Shown: positions 11,756 through 21,485 of the stretch, one piece after another
Position numbering within the stretch: the first letter of the stretch is position 1
Layout: each line of letters starts with the position of its first letter
Assembly (NCBI GenBank): GCA_951640165.1
Contig: OX621252.1
Location: 2,636,501 to 2,700,500, forward strand
Direction of reading: 5' to 3'
Length of the DNA: 64,000 nucleotides
DNA from: Pseudoips prasinana
Taxonomy: Eukaryota > Arthropoda > Insecta > Lepidoptera > Nolidae
Made by a program: the position numbers and the translations under genes
The notes under the pieces: model-generated
Told to the model about the DNA's origin: nothing
The model's input: the letters and a program-made list of their open reading frames with translations, nothing else
Database searches by the model: none

Positions 11756-12040
11756 AAACTTGAGAGGTGTCAAGGGACACCCGGATGGAACGAAGTTATT
11801 TCTTACTATTTATTATGAACAAAAAACCTGTATACACTCAACAAAAATAATCGTCGGAACACCACACTGTTCAATGCGAAATATAAATGAAAATATCTGG
11901 CTTGCTTTCTATAAGACAGAGAGAGACAGACAGAGAAACATGTGCACGCCGCACAGCTGTAAAAAGTGTCGTGACAACTTTTCGTAAGATTTTTTCCGTC
12001 TAACCCCCTTTCACAACGCGCGATAAGGAAATTCGTTCCA
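11756..12040 (+). mobile_element. MITE-V copy 2
   Basis: Same unit as 60536-60790: ACTTGAGAGGTGTCAAGGGA, then TGGAACGAAGTTATTTCTTA, then an interior ending CGATAAGGAAATTCGTTCCA. Close to 290 bp. It immediately precedes an RTE fragment. Confidence 0.8.
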
Positions 12041-12059
12041 ATTAAATTCAAATTTTAGA

Positions 12060-12420
12060 TGTGAAACGCACGGACAGAGTCCGCAACAGAACAAAGCGCT
12101 CCTAAAGTCGAATATCTAATGATGGCAAAAAGACCGCCAGTCTGAAGTGGAACCGGGCAGAACATGCTTCACGTATGCACCCAGACAGATGGGCGCAGAT
12201 CAGAACCAATTGGGTTCCTCAAAATGGCCGACGTGGACTCGGTAGACCCCAACGGAGATGGTGTGTTGACCTGAATTCGTTTTGTAACGACTGGCCTGAA
12301 ATTGCCATGGATAAGGAAATCTGGAAAACCAAGAGCGAGGCCTTTGCTCAGCAGTGGGACACTATCATAGGCTAGATAAAAAAAAGAATCTAAAAGAAGC
12401 TAAATATCAATGCTATAATA
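12060..12420 (+). mobile_element. RTE-clade LINE, C-terminal fragment
   Basis: Translation around 12060-12375, allowing breaks, gives VKRTDRVRNRTK ... SLKWNRAEHASRMHPDRWAQ ... GRRGLGRPQRRW ... EAFAQQWDTIIG and a stop. This is the conserved tail of RTE-type reverse transcriptases (W-A-G/E-H-x-x-R-M, G-R-P-x-x-R-W, final QQWD). The uninterrupted part is 12175-12375. The RT core is absent. Confidence 0.8.
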
Positions 12421-12585
12421 AAATAAATTTTATAAATGTTTTCATACAATATGTACCTAAATATCTATGTTACTAGAAATAATAATGTAGACAACTATAT
12501 TACTACAAACATGTTCTGACTATTTACAAGCGCTTTTTTAAAGTCTACGTGAATAAAAACCTTTTTTATTTATGCAACACCCTGA
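12421..12585 (-). mobile_element. LINE-K 3' end
   Basis: On the minus strand: AAAAAAGGTTTTTATTCACG, then TAGACTTTAAAAAAGCGCTTG, then TAAATAGTCAGAACATG. The same 3' end recurs at 25935-26100, 54890-55020 and 59340-59500, and loosely at 44645-44700. It has no coding part and is interpreted as the 3' terminus of a LINE family. Confidence 0.55.
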
Positions 12586-13182
12586 CAGGGTTCATGTTTG
12601 TTTCTTACTTTTATATTTAAACACCTATTTGTACACATGAAAGCAATAAAGAACTTGATAACCCTGGACAGATAGATCGACAGCACATATTAGGGTTCAT
12701 TCCTAAACCTACTTCAAAAGCATTACATATATTTTTTTGCGGTTACTCTGATTGAGAATCGATATGGAATGGTTTCGGAAAGATCCCATGTAAATATTGT
12801 GTAAATCCGTTTTTGTGCAGAAAAATTGATCTTAATTCTTTATTTACGCAACCCTAAGAAATAACCTTTCGATAAATTAAATAATGCTTACTCAGTTATT
12901 TTCATAGATCATTTGGTTATTTTATATTAGTTCTCATGACATTTTGTTTATTTATTCTGGTATATTTGCCTCGACGTCGCCTTGGCTCAAGTATATAACA
13001 AGTTTGTTATGTAAACCCAAATGTAATAAGTGTCTATGTCAATACGTTCAAGAGTTAAGTGAAATTTTCCATAACTGTTTAAAAAATGTGTAGTACCTAC
13101 CATGTTAAAATGTGTGGTACTATGTTAAAAATGTATGGGGCAGCTAGCCGACTCGATCGAAAAGATATATTGTTCAATTGAT

Positions 13183-13312
13183 ATTGTCACACAACTATTT
13201 GTGTGGCCCATAAATAGTTGTTCTGAGTCTGAGTGTAATTTGTGTCCGTCTATTATATGTTTGTAAAGTACCCCGACACAGGGATTAGATTCCCTAGTGC
13301 GGGCGTAAAAAT
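13183..13312 (+). repeat. SINE-P body fragment
   Basis: Contains AACTATTTGTGTGGCCCATA, TTGTTCTGAGTCTGAGTGTA and GTTTGTAAAGTACCCCGACA. The same order is seen at 43478-43945 and, inverted, at 48978-49190. The tRNA-like head is missing. Confidence 0.7.
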
Positions 13313-13320
13313 TATATACT

Positions 13321-13650
13321 GATCAATCAATCAATCAATATTTATTGTGTGAAATTTGGTACAAGGAGGATCTTAAATATAAACAAATAGTTCACAAAAA
13401 TCAACCACACAGGTGTACACAATTTTACATTTTCTGCAAGTAATAACTGTCATGTTTAGTTAAAATATTCATCTAAATTTACTAAAAATAATGAACACCA
13501 ATTTTTTATAACATCACAATATTTTTCAAAGATAAACAATCCTGATAAAATCAAATTAATAATATAATACATTCAAATATACTAATAATTAATTTAAACA
13601 GTCAATATAAATAGTACAGGACAATAGTGCAGGCTTCAATGAAACCAAAC
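13321..13650 (-). mobile_element. CR1-type LINE 3' UTR with (TTGA)n tail
   Basis: The minus-strand 3' end is a TTGATTGATTGATTGATC repeat tail (13322-13340), typical of CR1-like LINEs, preceded by AT-rich 3' UTR-like sequence. No coding part survives. The 5' limit is uncertain. Confidence 0.45.
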
Positions 13651-13879
13651 CTTTTTGAAATGACACATTTTAGTTAGCGATCCAATAATAGAATTGAGAG
13701 ACGCGTCAGTCATAGCGGCTGTGAGGCTAACGGCAGCGAATAATCCCATGGGAGGCGCGGATGTCTTTTGAAACATGACGTATGCAGTTAGCCTGTCGGC
13801 TTTCACTGCTTCACCGGACTATAGAGGCGAGCGTGGGCTCTAACCGTCTGGGGGCGTGGAAGTGGTCCCGACGGAATAC

Positions 13880-13942
13880 CTCAGGCGTGAGTCTATGTTT
13901 GTATGTATGTAAACATTTTATGAACCCGTTTTCATATCTAAC
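13880..13942 (+). repeat. LINE-tail duplicate
   Basis: Identical by eye to 10938-11000: AGGCGTGAGTCTATGTTTGT and then CATTTTATGAACCCGTTTTC. The RTE fragment ending at 56473 has the same CAGGCGTGAGTCTATGTATG start, so this is probably the 3' tail of that RTE family. Confidence 0.6.
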
Positions 13943-13980
13943 AAAAGATCTGCTAAAAATCGATTTACTTTTTATAAATA

Positions 13981-14262
13981 AACTAGCGGCCCGGTACGTG
14001 CTTCGCTACGTATTATAAGGCATAGTAATAAAAAAAAGATTATTAAGTTGATTTATTCAAACAAAAACATATTTTATATTGCTAAAAGATGTTGATTTTA
14101 CACTTGTTCAAGACTTTTTTTAATTTTCTCTACGTACAAACCTTCCCTGGACTTCCACGAATAATTCAAGACCAAAATTAGCCAAATCGGTAAAGGCGTT
14201 GTTGAGTTATAACATTACAACGAAAAGTGGCATTGATTTTTATATATATAGATAAGTAGGTA
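13981..14262 (+). repeat. W-like repeat variant
   Basis: Begins AACTAGCGGCCCGGTACGTG and ends in a TATATATATAGATAAG stretch. This is the same general architecture as W but with a different head. No coding content. Confidence 0.5.
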
Positions 14263-14479
14263 ACATATATAAGGTAGATAAATAAGTAGGAAAACAGGCA
14301 GCAGCCCGCCTCCCTGTGTGCTATGACCATTATACTGTGATCGGCAACCCGTCTGCCAAGCGTGGCGATTATGGCATGGACATACAAATAATAGACACAA
14401 TTCCACCGTTAAGACATCACATAAATACTAACCTACATCTATCTATATAGATAACTATATCTTACATGAAATGAAATTA

Positions 14480-14880
14480 AATAAAATATTATTCAGCACT
14501 TGGGTATTAACATACACTTGTACTTGTCAAGTTCACAATGCAGTACATAAACATAGTGGATAGTAAAAAGTTACAAAAAAAAATTAATTTGTCAGTCCGT
14601 GCGGTTTGTTTTATCGCATATATTTTCTGAAATCCTTAAATAAATAACAATTTACTAAAATATTATTTTGAAATTTTGTTCTACTATATTAAAATTAAAA
14701 AATTGAAGACTAAAGCAAAAGACGAAATTCTAAATGAGGGTGTGATCACATGCACGGGATCACCGATCACGCGTTAATGGGCCAAAGCGATCCTCGCCGC
14801 TGAGGAACCTGCCCTAGCTAGCCTGCGGCTTTCTCTAGCTACCTAGGTGGACGACCCGGAGAAGAAAGCCACATATATTT
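14480..14880. repeat. Dispersed repeat Q
   Basis: TTATTCAGCACTTGGGTATT, ACTTGTACTTGTCAAGTTCA and a later GATCACATGCACGGGATCAC block recur in the same order at 52180-52560. The first part alone recurs inverted at 18115-18175. The nature of the element is unknown. Confidence 0.55.
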
Positions 14881-15254
14881 GAAAATACGTACCTATATCT
14901 ATATTCACTTAACAGTATCTAGAATTGCGACACAGGCTCACCATTTGTAATTCTTTTATGTATTAGGTGACCAGCAATGTTGTAATACTGTAAGTAATAT
15001 TGTATAATTTAAGCTTTATTTAATGATGTTTGTAAACTTGTTTGTGGTTTCAAATAAACAAAGAAAAAGAAAACTGGAGAGACCTTTCTCCAATTGTGAA
15101 CGTGATTCATCTGATATGAACGTATGCACGGAAAGAAGAAAAAGAGAAGTAGATAGATACCTATGACGTAGTACAGTTCAATATACATATAGATGCCACA
15201 AAAGGGAAACAAAACCGAGTGGCGTATCTACAACGCTACAAAGCTATAGAGTAC

Positions 15255-15405
15255 TAGCTGTGCCTCGCGGTTTTACCCGCGTTAAACTTTATAAATTATA
15301 GCCTATATGTTATTCGGATATATAAGCTATACTTATTACAAAGTTTCATCTAAATCCGTTCAGTAGTATTTCTTTCTTTCGCCTTTATAATAGTAGTAGG
15401 ATGAT
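15255..15405 (+). repeat. Dispersed repeat W, short form
   Basis: From ACTAGCTGTGCCTCGCGGTT to CGCCTTTATAATAGTAGTAG. The flanks CTATAGAGT (left) and GATAGAGT (right) suggest an 8-base target duplication. It sits in the middle of an inverted CTACAACGC/GCGTTGTAG sequence. Confidence 0.75.
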
Positions 15406-15619
15406 AGAGTAGCGTACGGGTGCGTTGTAGATATACCTACGCCTCAGACGCTACGCACAGTTACGTACCGAGTATACGTTATGTTATTTTAAGAAGTTAC
15501 ACTTTTATCACGTATTTTGATATTAACAAGTCAGCAAACAAGTAAACAACCCATTTCATGACAAGCTGATACCATAACTTATAAAACTTGCGATGCTCAT
15601 AACTTTACTCACGCATTGC

Positions 15620-16313
15620 CAAATAATGTGATGTTTGTTTTGGCCATAGAATATTTGCTTATAGAAATATCTTTAATCAATTCAGTGAAAGCCCTACCCC
15701 TCATTCCAATGAGCTTCTTCGTAGGTACTAATACCAAGGACAACAACGTATTTAAAAAGCTGTCATGTTATGTGTGGACGTATTTATAATGCTATTCCCG
15801 AAAGCCTAAAGGAATTACCTTTAAGTAGATTTAAGAAAGAACTTAAAATATGGTTAATTAACAAATCGTTCTATTCAGTATCGGACTTATTAAAATAAAT
15901 TAATTTTAAAATTGAACATTTGAAATTTTGAAAGATGTATACAATTATAATTTAATCTATATCTATGTTATTATAAATTATTAAAATTCCAGTGTAAATG
16001 AATATTACTGTAAATGAATATTACTGTATTCAATATTTGTATGTCGTTATGCGACAAAATGTATCTGGCACTGCTTACTAATGATGTATCCATCTTGATG
16101 TACCTACATTTTATACAAATAAAATTCTATTCTATTCTATTCTAGGTACTTGGATGCATATTACCTAATGTAACCTGAAGTGTATTCTGTAAGCTATTCT
16201 ATTTCCAGCTGATCATACTCAATACTCCTGAATTAATAGAAGATATTTCTATAAGCAAATACTCTATGGCCGATCGCTTTAAAACAAAAACAAAACAAAC
16301 TTCACATTATTTG
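15620..16313. mobile_element. Inverted-arm element carrying a LINE insertion
   Basis: The arm at 15620-15676 (AATAATGTGATGTTTGTTTT, GGCCATAGAATATTTGCTTA) is repeated inverted at 16240-16313. Between the arms is a 5'-truncated LINE (15765-16145). I read this as an older fold-back element later hit by a LINE. Confidence 0.6.
15765..16145 (+). mobile_element. CR1-type LINE 3' end with (ATTCT)n tail
   Basis: At 15780-15895 the plus strand reads INAIPESLKELPLSRFKKEL, KIWLINKSFYSVSDLLK and a stop, the normal C-terminus of CR1/Jockey reverse transcriptases. The 3' UTR ends in ATTCTATTCTATTCTATTCT at about 16123-16143, the usual short-repeat tail. 5'-truncated. Confidence 0.8.
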
Positions 16314-16360
16314 TACAACTACTAAAATCTTAATCAGCGTACATAATGAGCGATACGTGA

Positions 16361-16419
16361 TCGGGTCACTTCGGCTACGCTCGGTAGAGCTCGGCACAGC
16401 TCGGACTTGTTCGGGAATG
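16361..16419. repeat. TCGG array at 10-bp spacing
   Basis: TCGG begins at 16361, 16371, 16381, 16391, 16401 and 16411, exactly every 10 bp, with mostly unrelated bases between (three units end in GC). It is GC-rich in an AT-rich surround. Confidence 0.85.
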
Positions 16420-16799
16420 TTATTGTTCGTCCACCGTGCGCCCGCGTCACGCTCGCCTTGTCAATATTTGCTCACTACTAATGGATTTTGCGAACGAGGG
16501 ACTCACTGAATTTGAAAGTAAAATTATTAGTTCCAAGTAACATATTATTTTTAGATTTACTTTTACTTTTGAATATAAGTTTATGTGGATATTGCACAGG
16601 CTGTGTATCGACGAGAAGACCAGATATTTAAGTCTCCCGGACGGACTATACTGACTATATTCTTGAACGGCATAATAAACTCTGCTTGAAATTTGCTCTG
16701 CCTATAATCGATAGCAGTTCATCAAAAAGTGCATAGGCCCATAAATGGAGGCATCTAGACGTGCGGTCAAACTGTAGATGTTTCTCAACAGTGGTTTTA

Positions 16800-17070
16800 T
16801 TTTTTAGCTTCAGTGTAGTCATTAGACAACATTCGTTAGACTATGTCAGAGAAACTCCAGGGAATTGAGCAATTCTAACAGTAGAGTAACTAGTGCACAC
16901 ACGCGGAGGAATGGAAGATCACATGACCGTCAAAGTGGTTTAATTTCGGAGCGTCTCCGTGCTTCGGAGAGCACGTTAAGCTGTAGATATGCCATGCCAG
17001 AGACCTACTGGGCGGCTTGAACAACTCTGTCACTAAGATAACCACTGCCCAAACGATAAAGTATTTATAT
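16800..17070 (+). repeat. 5S-headed SINE, partial copies
   Basis: Two pieces of the body: GTAGTCATTAGACAACATTC at 16815, and GTGGTTTAATTTCGGAGCGT through CTACTGGGCGGCTTGAACAA at 16935-17030 with a CGATAAAGT end. The 5S-like head is mostly lost. Confidence 0.6.
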
Positions 17071-17704
17071 CCGGGTCATACCCGACGAGACAATGATTTT
17101 TGAAAACTATACATGGTAACAGATAGAACAATATACAAGAAAAAGGAAGAGGACGGCATATATTTTGTAATAGTTAGAAATATATACACAAGTTACTTTT
17201 GGGAATGTTTTCGAGATGGTCCCGTACAAATGTCGTTGATATCGGTCAGTATAAAGAATAGTTACCTCAAGTCGACTGTATGTCATTAAAACAGTAACTA
17301 TTTAGTATTGTAGAGACGTGTCTCGATTTCGATAATAAATTAAGGCAAATTATTATCTTTTGATTTATGTATGTATGGTCACTCCTACTGTATCAAATTT
17401 GCAGAAGATCGGTTCAGTCCAATCAGGAGGGTTACTACCAGGTATATTTTTTTAACACTTTGTCTCCCCGACGGGATGTACCTTTCAAGTTTTAATAAAA
17501 ATATCAATATTCTATGTTGTTAATGCCTACCTTATTCCTACCTTATCTTAAAGTAATTTTAATTACTTATATATATTTCTTAACTGTATTTATACATTCT
17601 GTCTGCCTTCTACATTTTAATTGCAAGTATTATACATATCTCTATGTACAATCTTACAGTATATTTCAATGCTTATTTTGTATTTATAAATGCGTAGACA
17701 TATA

Positions 17705-17890
17705 GGTTTGCGCTTGACCACGATCTCACCTGATGGTAAGTGAAGTTGTGATCGAAGGTGGACCGCGCGTACCCATAAGATGCCTGTTCACTCTAGCCTT
17801 GAATAAACCCATGTTGTATGAGTCTGGAAACACGTCGTTCGGGAGGATGTTCCACTGTTTAACCGTGCTAGGAACTACATGAGTCGTTTA
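17705..17890. repeat. Lepidopteran dispersed repeat (LINE-derived)
   Basis: GCGCTTGACCACGATCTCAC, CTGATGGTAAGTGAAG, AGATGCCTGTTCACTCTAGC and GGATGTTCCACTG appear in this order. This is a LINE-derived block commonly met in moth and butterfly DNA (family knowledge). Single copy in this window. Confidence 0.5.
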
Positions 17891-18189
17891 AGAAATAGCT
17901 TCGGTAACACTCATCTCAACTACTAACTGAAAGCCTTCAGTTCTTCGCTAACTGCTCTGTGTTATTAATTTAGAATACAACAGCATTAAATTTAAATATA
18001 GTAACTAGATGATTTGTTATTTATTTAAAGGGATCCCAACATTTTATTTGATAAAACAGACGGACTAGTTCTAAAATCTAACTTAGTACTTAAATATTGT
18101 ATCAGATTATATTACTGGAATGTGAGCTCAACAAGCACTTACAAGTGCATGTTAATACCCAAGTGCTGAATAAATTTGATGATTTCATA

Positions 18190-18480
18190 TAAACCTTACT
18201 AATATTATACATTCTAAAGTAACTTTGTCTTCTGTTTGTCGCGCTTTCACGCCGAAATCACAGAACCGATTTCAATTAAATTTGGTACCCAGATATTCTT
18301 GAGCCTGTAAAAGGACATAGGCAACTTATTATTGCAAAAAAAGGGTTTAAACGGGGTATGAAAAGTTGTATTATGAAAGAAACTTACTTTTAGGCTGTTG
18401 ATAATATGATAAATATGACATTCAAAGTTTATAAAAGTTTTACCCTTAAGAGTGTAAAATAGACAGACCATTTTATTGCC
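18190..18480. repeat. W-related repeat, decayed
   Basis: CCTTACTAATATTATACATT, CGCGCTTTCACGCCGAAATC and AATTTGGTACCCAGATATTC parallel the inverted sequence at 60855-60965 (AGTTTTGGCGTGAAAGCGCG). No coding content. Confidence 0.5.
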
Positions 18481-18599
18481 AGAAACTGTGTACAGAGGAT
18501 TTTATAACAATTTGATTGATCAACAGTTACCCATATCGGTCATGCAATATTTTTTCTACCTATCTTAAAATTATATAATTATTTTTTATAATCTTGACA

Positions 18600-18865
18600 A
18601 CAGATAAATAACACATCATGATAAATTCAATAAATCAGTTGCTTCGATACTTGGTCATAAGCAAACAACTCTTTGAGGTCATAAAATACGTTGTCCAATA
18701 GCCATCGTTTCAGCAAAGATTTAGACATTTTACCATCAAGTTGCATAATTTCAAGTGGTAGATGATTATACACACGTATTGCTGTAATGTAAGAACTCTT
18801 ATAGTAAATCATGTTGCGAATAGATGGTAACTCTAAATTAAATATATATTTAGGTATTAACAATA
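18600..18865 (-). mobile_element. CR1/Jockey-type LINE C-terminus
   Basis: The minus-strand frame at 18627-18863 reads SSYITAIRVYNHLPLEIMQL...SLLKRWLLDNVFYDLKELFA. This matches the end of CR1/Jockey proteins (I-K-I-F-N-K-L-P ... L-L-K-N-C-F-Y-S) as in the element at 30171-32066. 5'-truncated with no RT core. Confidence 0.75.
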
Positions 18866-19674
18866 GACAATTGGGGACGAAAGTTTGTATGGAAGAAGAA
18901 GAAGAAGTACACTTTACTGCAAAAATAAGTAATACAAAATAAAGGATACAACAAGAAAATTAGCTTATTTTAATGCAATTGGAAATATGTAAGGTTTATG
19001 TGAGAACAAGAGAAAAAATATTAGAGATATTTTGATGTAACATTTACGAAGACATTACAAATGTGCGGACGTAGTCGCGGGTACAGCTAGTTAGAAATAA
19101 AATAACACCCTCTATTATATCTCTAAACATCTCTAATAATAATCCTCATTAAAATTCTCCAAATCCTCCATAAACGATGTACCTACTGCACAAAATCATC
19201 AAATCCATAACAGTTCATAATAATCGCATTAAAATTCGTAGCAACGCATCTCCCCCAGGTGTTGCCAGCGTAAAATAAACGGGAGCAAATTGTGCGTGGA
19301 TAAACATTGACAATAATACGGGCATTGTTGCACCCTCGCCGGGTGTGCTGCGAAAATAGACAGGACGTTATCGAGAGTAGTCGATCGGAAAATGAGGTTG
19401 GTTTGTGTTAGATACTTTTTAGTTGGGTTTGTATGAGTGGATATGGAAAGTTACAAAATAAATCAATGAAGTTACGCCGTACATGGTAACTACAGTTATC
19501 GCCGGTGGGAGATCAGCCATGTTTCTAAAGACAAAGCCTTTAGATAACACCTACTACTTAATAATATTTATAAATAATAATTAATAAAAAAATATCTTCG
19601 GACAACTAACACACTGCCATCTCATCCCTGACTGGCAACATGGCAGGCAACATTTATCAGTTTTATGGTTAACC

Positions 19675-19895
19675 TGATAAATGTTGCAATACTTGCTTTT
19701 CACCTCGAGGTCGTGGGTTCGATTTCCACCATGGACAGAAATTTGTGTGCATGAACATGTCGGTTTGTCCTGAGTCTGGTTGTAGGTAATACGTATTTAA
19801 AAAAGAGAAGTAGTATATCAGTTATCTGGTTTCCATAGTACAAGATCTAATTAGTTTGGGATCGGATGGCCGTGTGTGAAGTCCCAAGACATTAT
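19675..19895 (+). repeat. SINE-Y, plus-strand copy
   Basis: B box GTGGGTTCGATTTCC, then GTGTGCATGAACATGTCGGT, TTTCCATAGTACAAGATC and GGGATCGGATGGCCGTGTGT. The A-box side is diverged. A mirrored fragment at 19570-19660 looks like the end of another copy. Confidence 0.65.
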
Positions 19896-20029
19896 TAGGA
19901 TATTAATTATCATAAATAAAATATTAATAGAAAATTTGATCCGTAATTATTGGTATGAATATGAATGTAAAAATAAAAATGTTCATAACTGTTTCCAGGC
20001 AACAACAAAATATTATGTTAACATGAATT

Positions 20030-20280
20030 ATAATCCCTTCACGTGTCCAACACAAAACGCGGAACCGTCGCCATATCGAAATATAAACAAACCCGCAAAG
20101 ATGGCGGGAAATGAAATAGCAAACATTTCCGCGGCTATTTCCCTCGGTGTTGCCAGTAAGATAAACTGCGGTCTGCGTGTGACGGCCACTCGGCCCGCAT
20201 TAGCCTCGGTTGCGCGGAAACTAAGTGTGTCACACACTTATTTTTTCCCCGCGGCAATTTTAATTTACCGCTGACCGTGG
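20030..20280. promoter_or_regulatory. Candidate regulatory patch in scro intron 2
   Basis: A GC-richer, non-repeated patch inside an AT-rich intron. It includes an AAAGATGGCGGGAAAT YY1/Pho-type site (20097), two CCGCGG sites and TCACGTGT. Only the composition and motifs are seen. Function is inference, and a chance open frame here does not look like protein. Confidence 0.2.
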
Positions 20281-20559
20281 GTACGTTTGATGTGTCGCAA
20301 CACTTGAAAATACTCGGATCGGGTACTTTTTAAATGCACTATTTTTTCTCTCGCACTAGCTTTTTAATAAATCTGTAGGCGGGAAAATATATTGAGGTAG
20401 TTTAAATGTGGAATTTACGTGTTGTTGTTTTTTGCAATGCGAATTATTTGATACACATTTTTTTTTAATATGGCGAATATAATAGTCCTATTTTTAACGG
20501 CATTTTTTGCTATCTAACGGCAAAGGACTCTTATTCTAAAATATTCATGTTGACTTGTT

Positions 20560-20765
20560 ACGTAGACCACTCGTATGGGTTGTGGTAACCCTGATGTCAG
20601 AGTTGTTCAAGCCATGCCAAAGCTGTAATCAATAACCGACAACTTAACACGTTTCGGATGTATGGAAACTCTCAAAAGTTAAATGACTTGTACGATCACC
20701 CATATATAGAATGATCGCAAAATTAGGTCTATCTCTCTATCTCACTGATCGTTTTTGAATGTGCG
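20560..20765 (-). repeat. 5S-headed SINE copy
   Basis: On the minus strand: TTGCGATCATTCTATATATG followed by GGTGATCG, then GTGTTAAGTTGTCGGTTATT and CTTGAACAACTCTGACATCA. The order matches copy 1. The head is diverged but recognisable. Confidence 0.6.
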
Positions 20766-21054
20766 ATAAAAACTGATAATAACCGCCTTAACCGTACACC
20801 GTAATGTTTTGGCTACAAAAACATAACAAATAAAACACACGATGAACAGATTTCAATATAAAAACATGGTTACATATATTTAGTTATGCAAGTACTTGGC
20901 AAACAAACCGCAGTAATCAGCAGTATTTACCTCGCAAATATGCAAGTTTTTACAGTGCTCACACGACATTTACAACTACCTTTCACACTAACCTAGCATG
21001 AGTATCGAACAATTACCATATTCATTACCATAAACTAAAATAATTTCTCCTGAC

Positions 21055-21265
21055 TCAGCTAAAGCTATCGAATGCACCGACCACGCTATTTGCCGACGTG
21101 AGGCATAATGTTGACACAGTCAAGACTCTAGTGGAGAACAAACATGGGCCCGATCAAATGGAATTGCTTATTTTGTCTGTCTACATAGCTCCCAAGTACA
21201 ACAGGTATAGGAGGACAGGCGTGCCTCAGGGTCCGATCCTTGGTCACTTACTCACTGAACCTTTT
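21055..21265 (+). mobile_element. LINE reverse transcriptase fragment
   Basis: The plus strand reads AKAIECTDHAI (RT motif A region, normally AFDCVDHAIL) near 21059 and RTGVPQGPILGHLL (motif B, normally MGVPQGSILGPLL) near 21211. The segment between is shortened and out of frame. A decayed Jockey/CR1-type copy. Confidence 0.65.
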
Positions 21266-21485
21266 TCTTAAATTCGGTGGGTGGTGTTTTTTGTCCGTCG
21301 GACATCACTCGACAGTTTACCGTTTAATCTGTGCTCAAAGATGCTCGTATGTGCGGAAGCGTAGTGTACTGCATTGTGTTAAATTATTTGTAAATTTTGT
21401 TCAACGAGTTATTGGTAATGGTTTTTTTTTTGTTGGGAGACACAATAGGATTAACTGTTATCTATAGTTTTTGTAGGATATAAAG

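Noticed and set aside
16361..16460. Bacterial contamination or coding island
   Set aside because: The GC-rich patch is too short, has no open frame of note and sits between typical lepidopteran repeats.
21240..21467. 75-residue plus-strand frame
   Set aside because: It starts inside a decayed RT motif B and continues out of frame into unrelated sequence. Not a gene.
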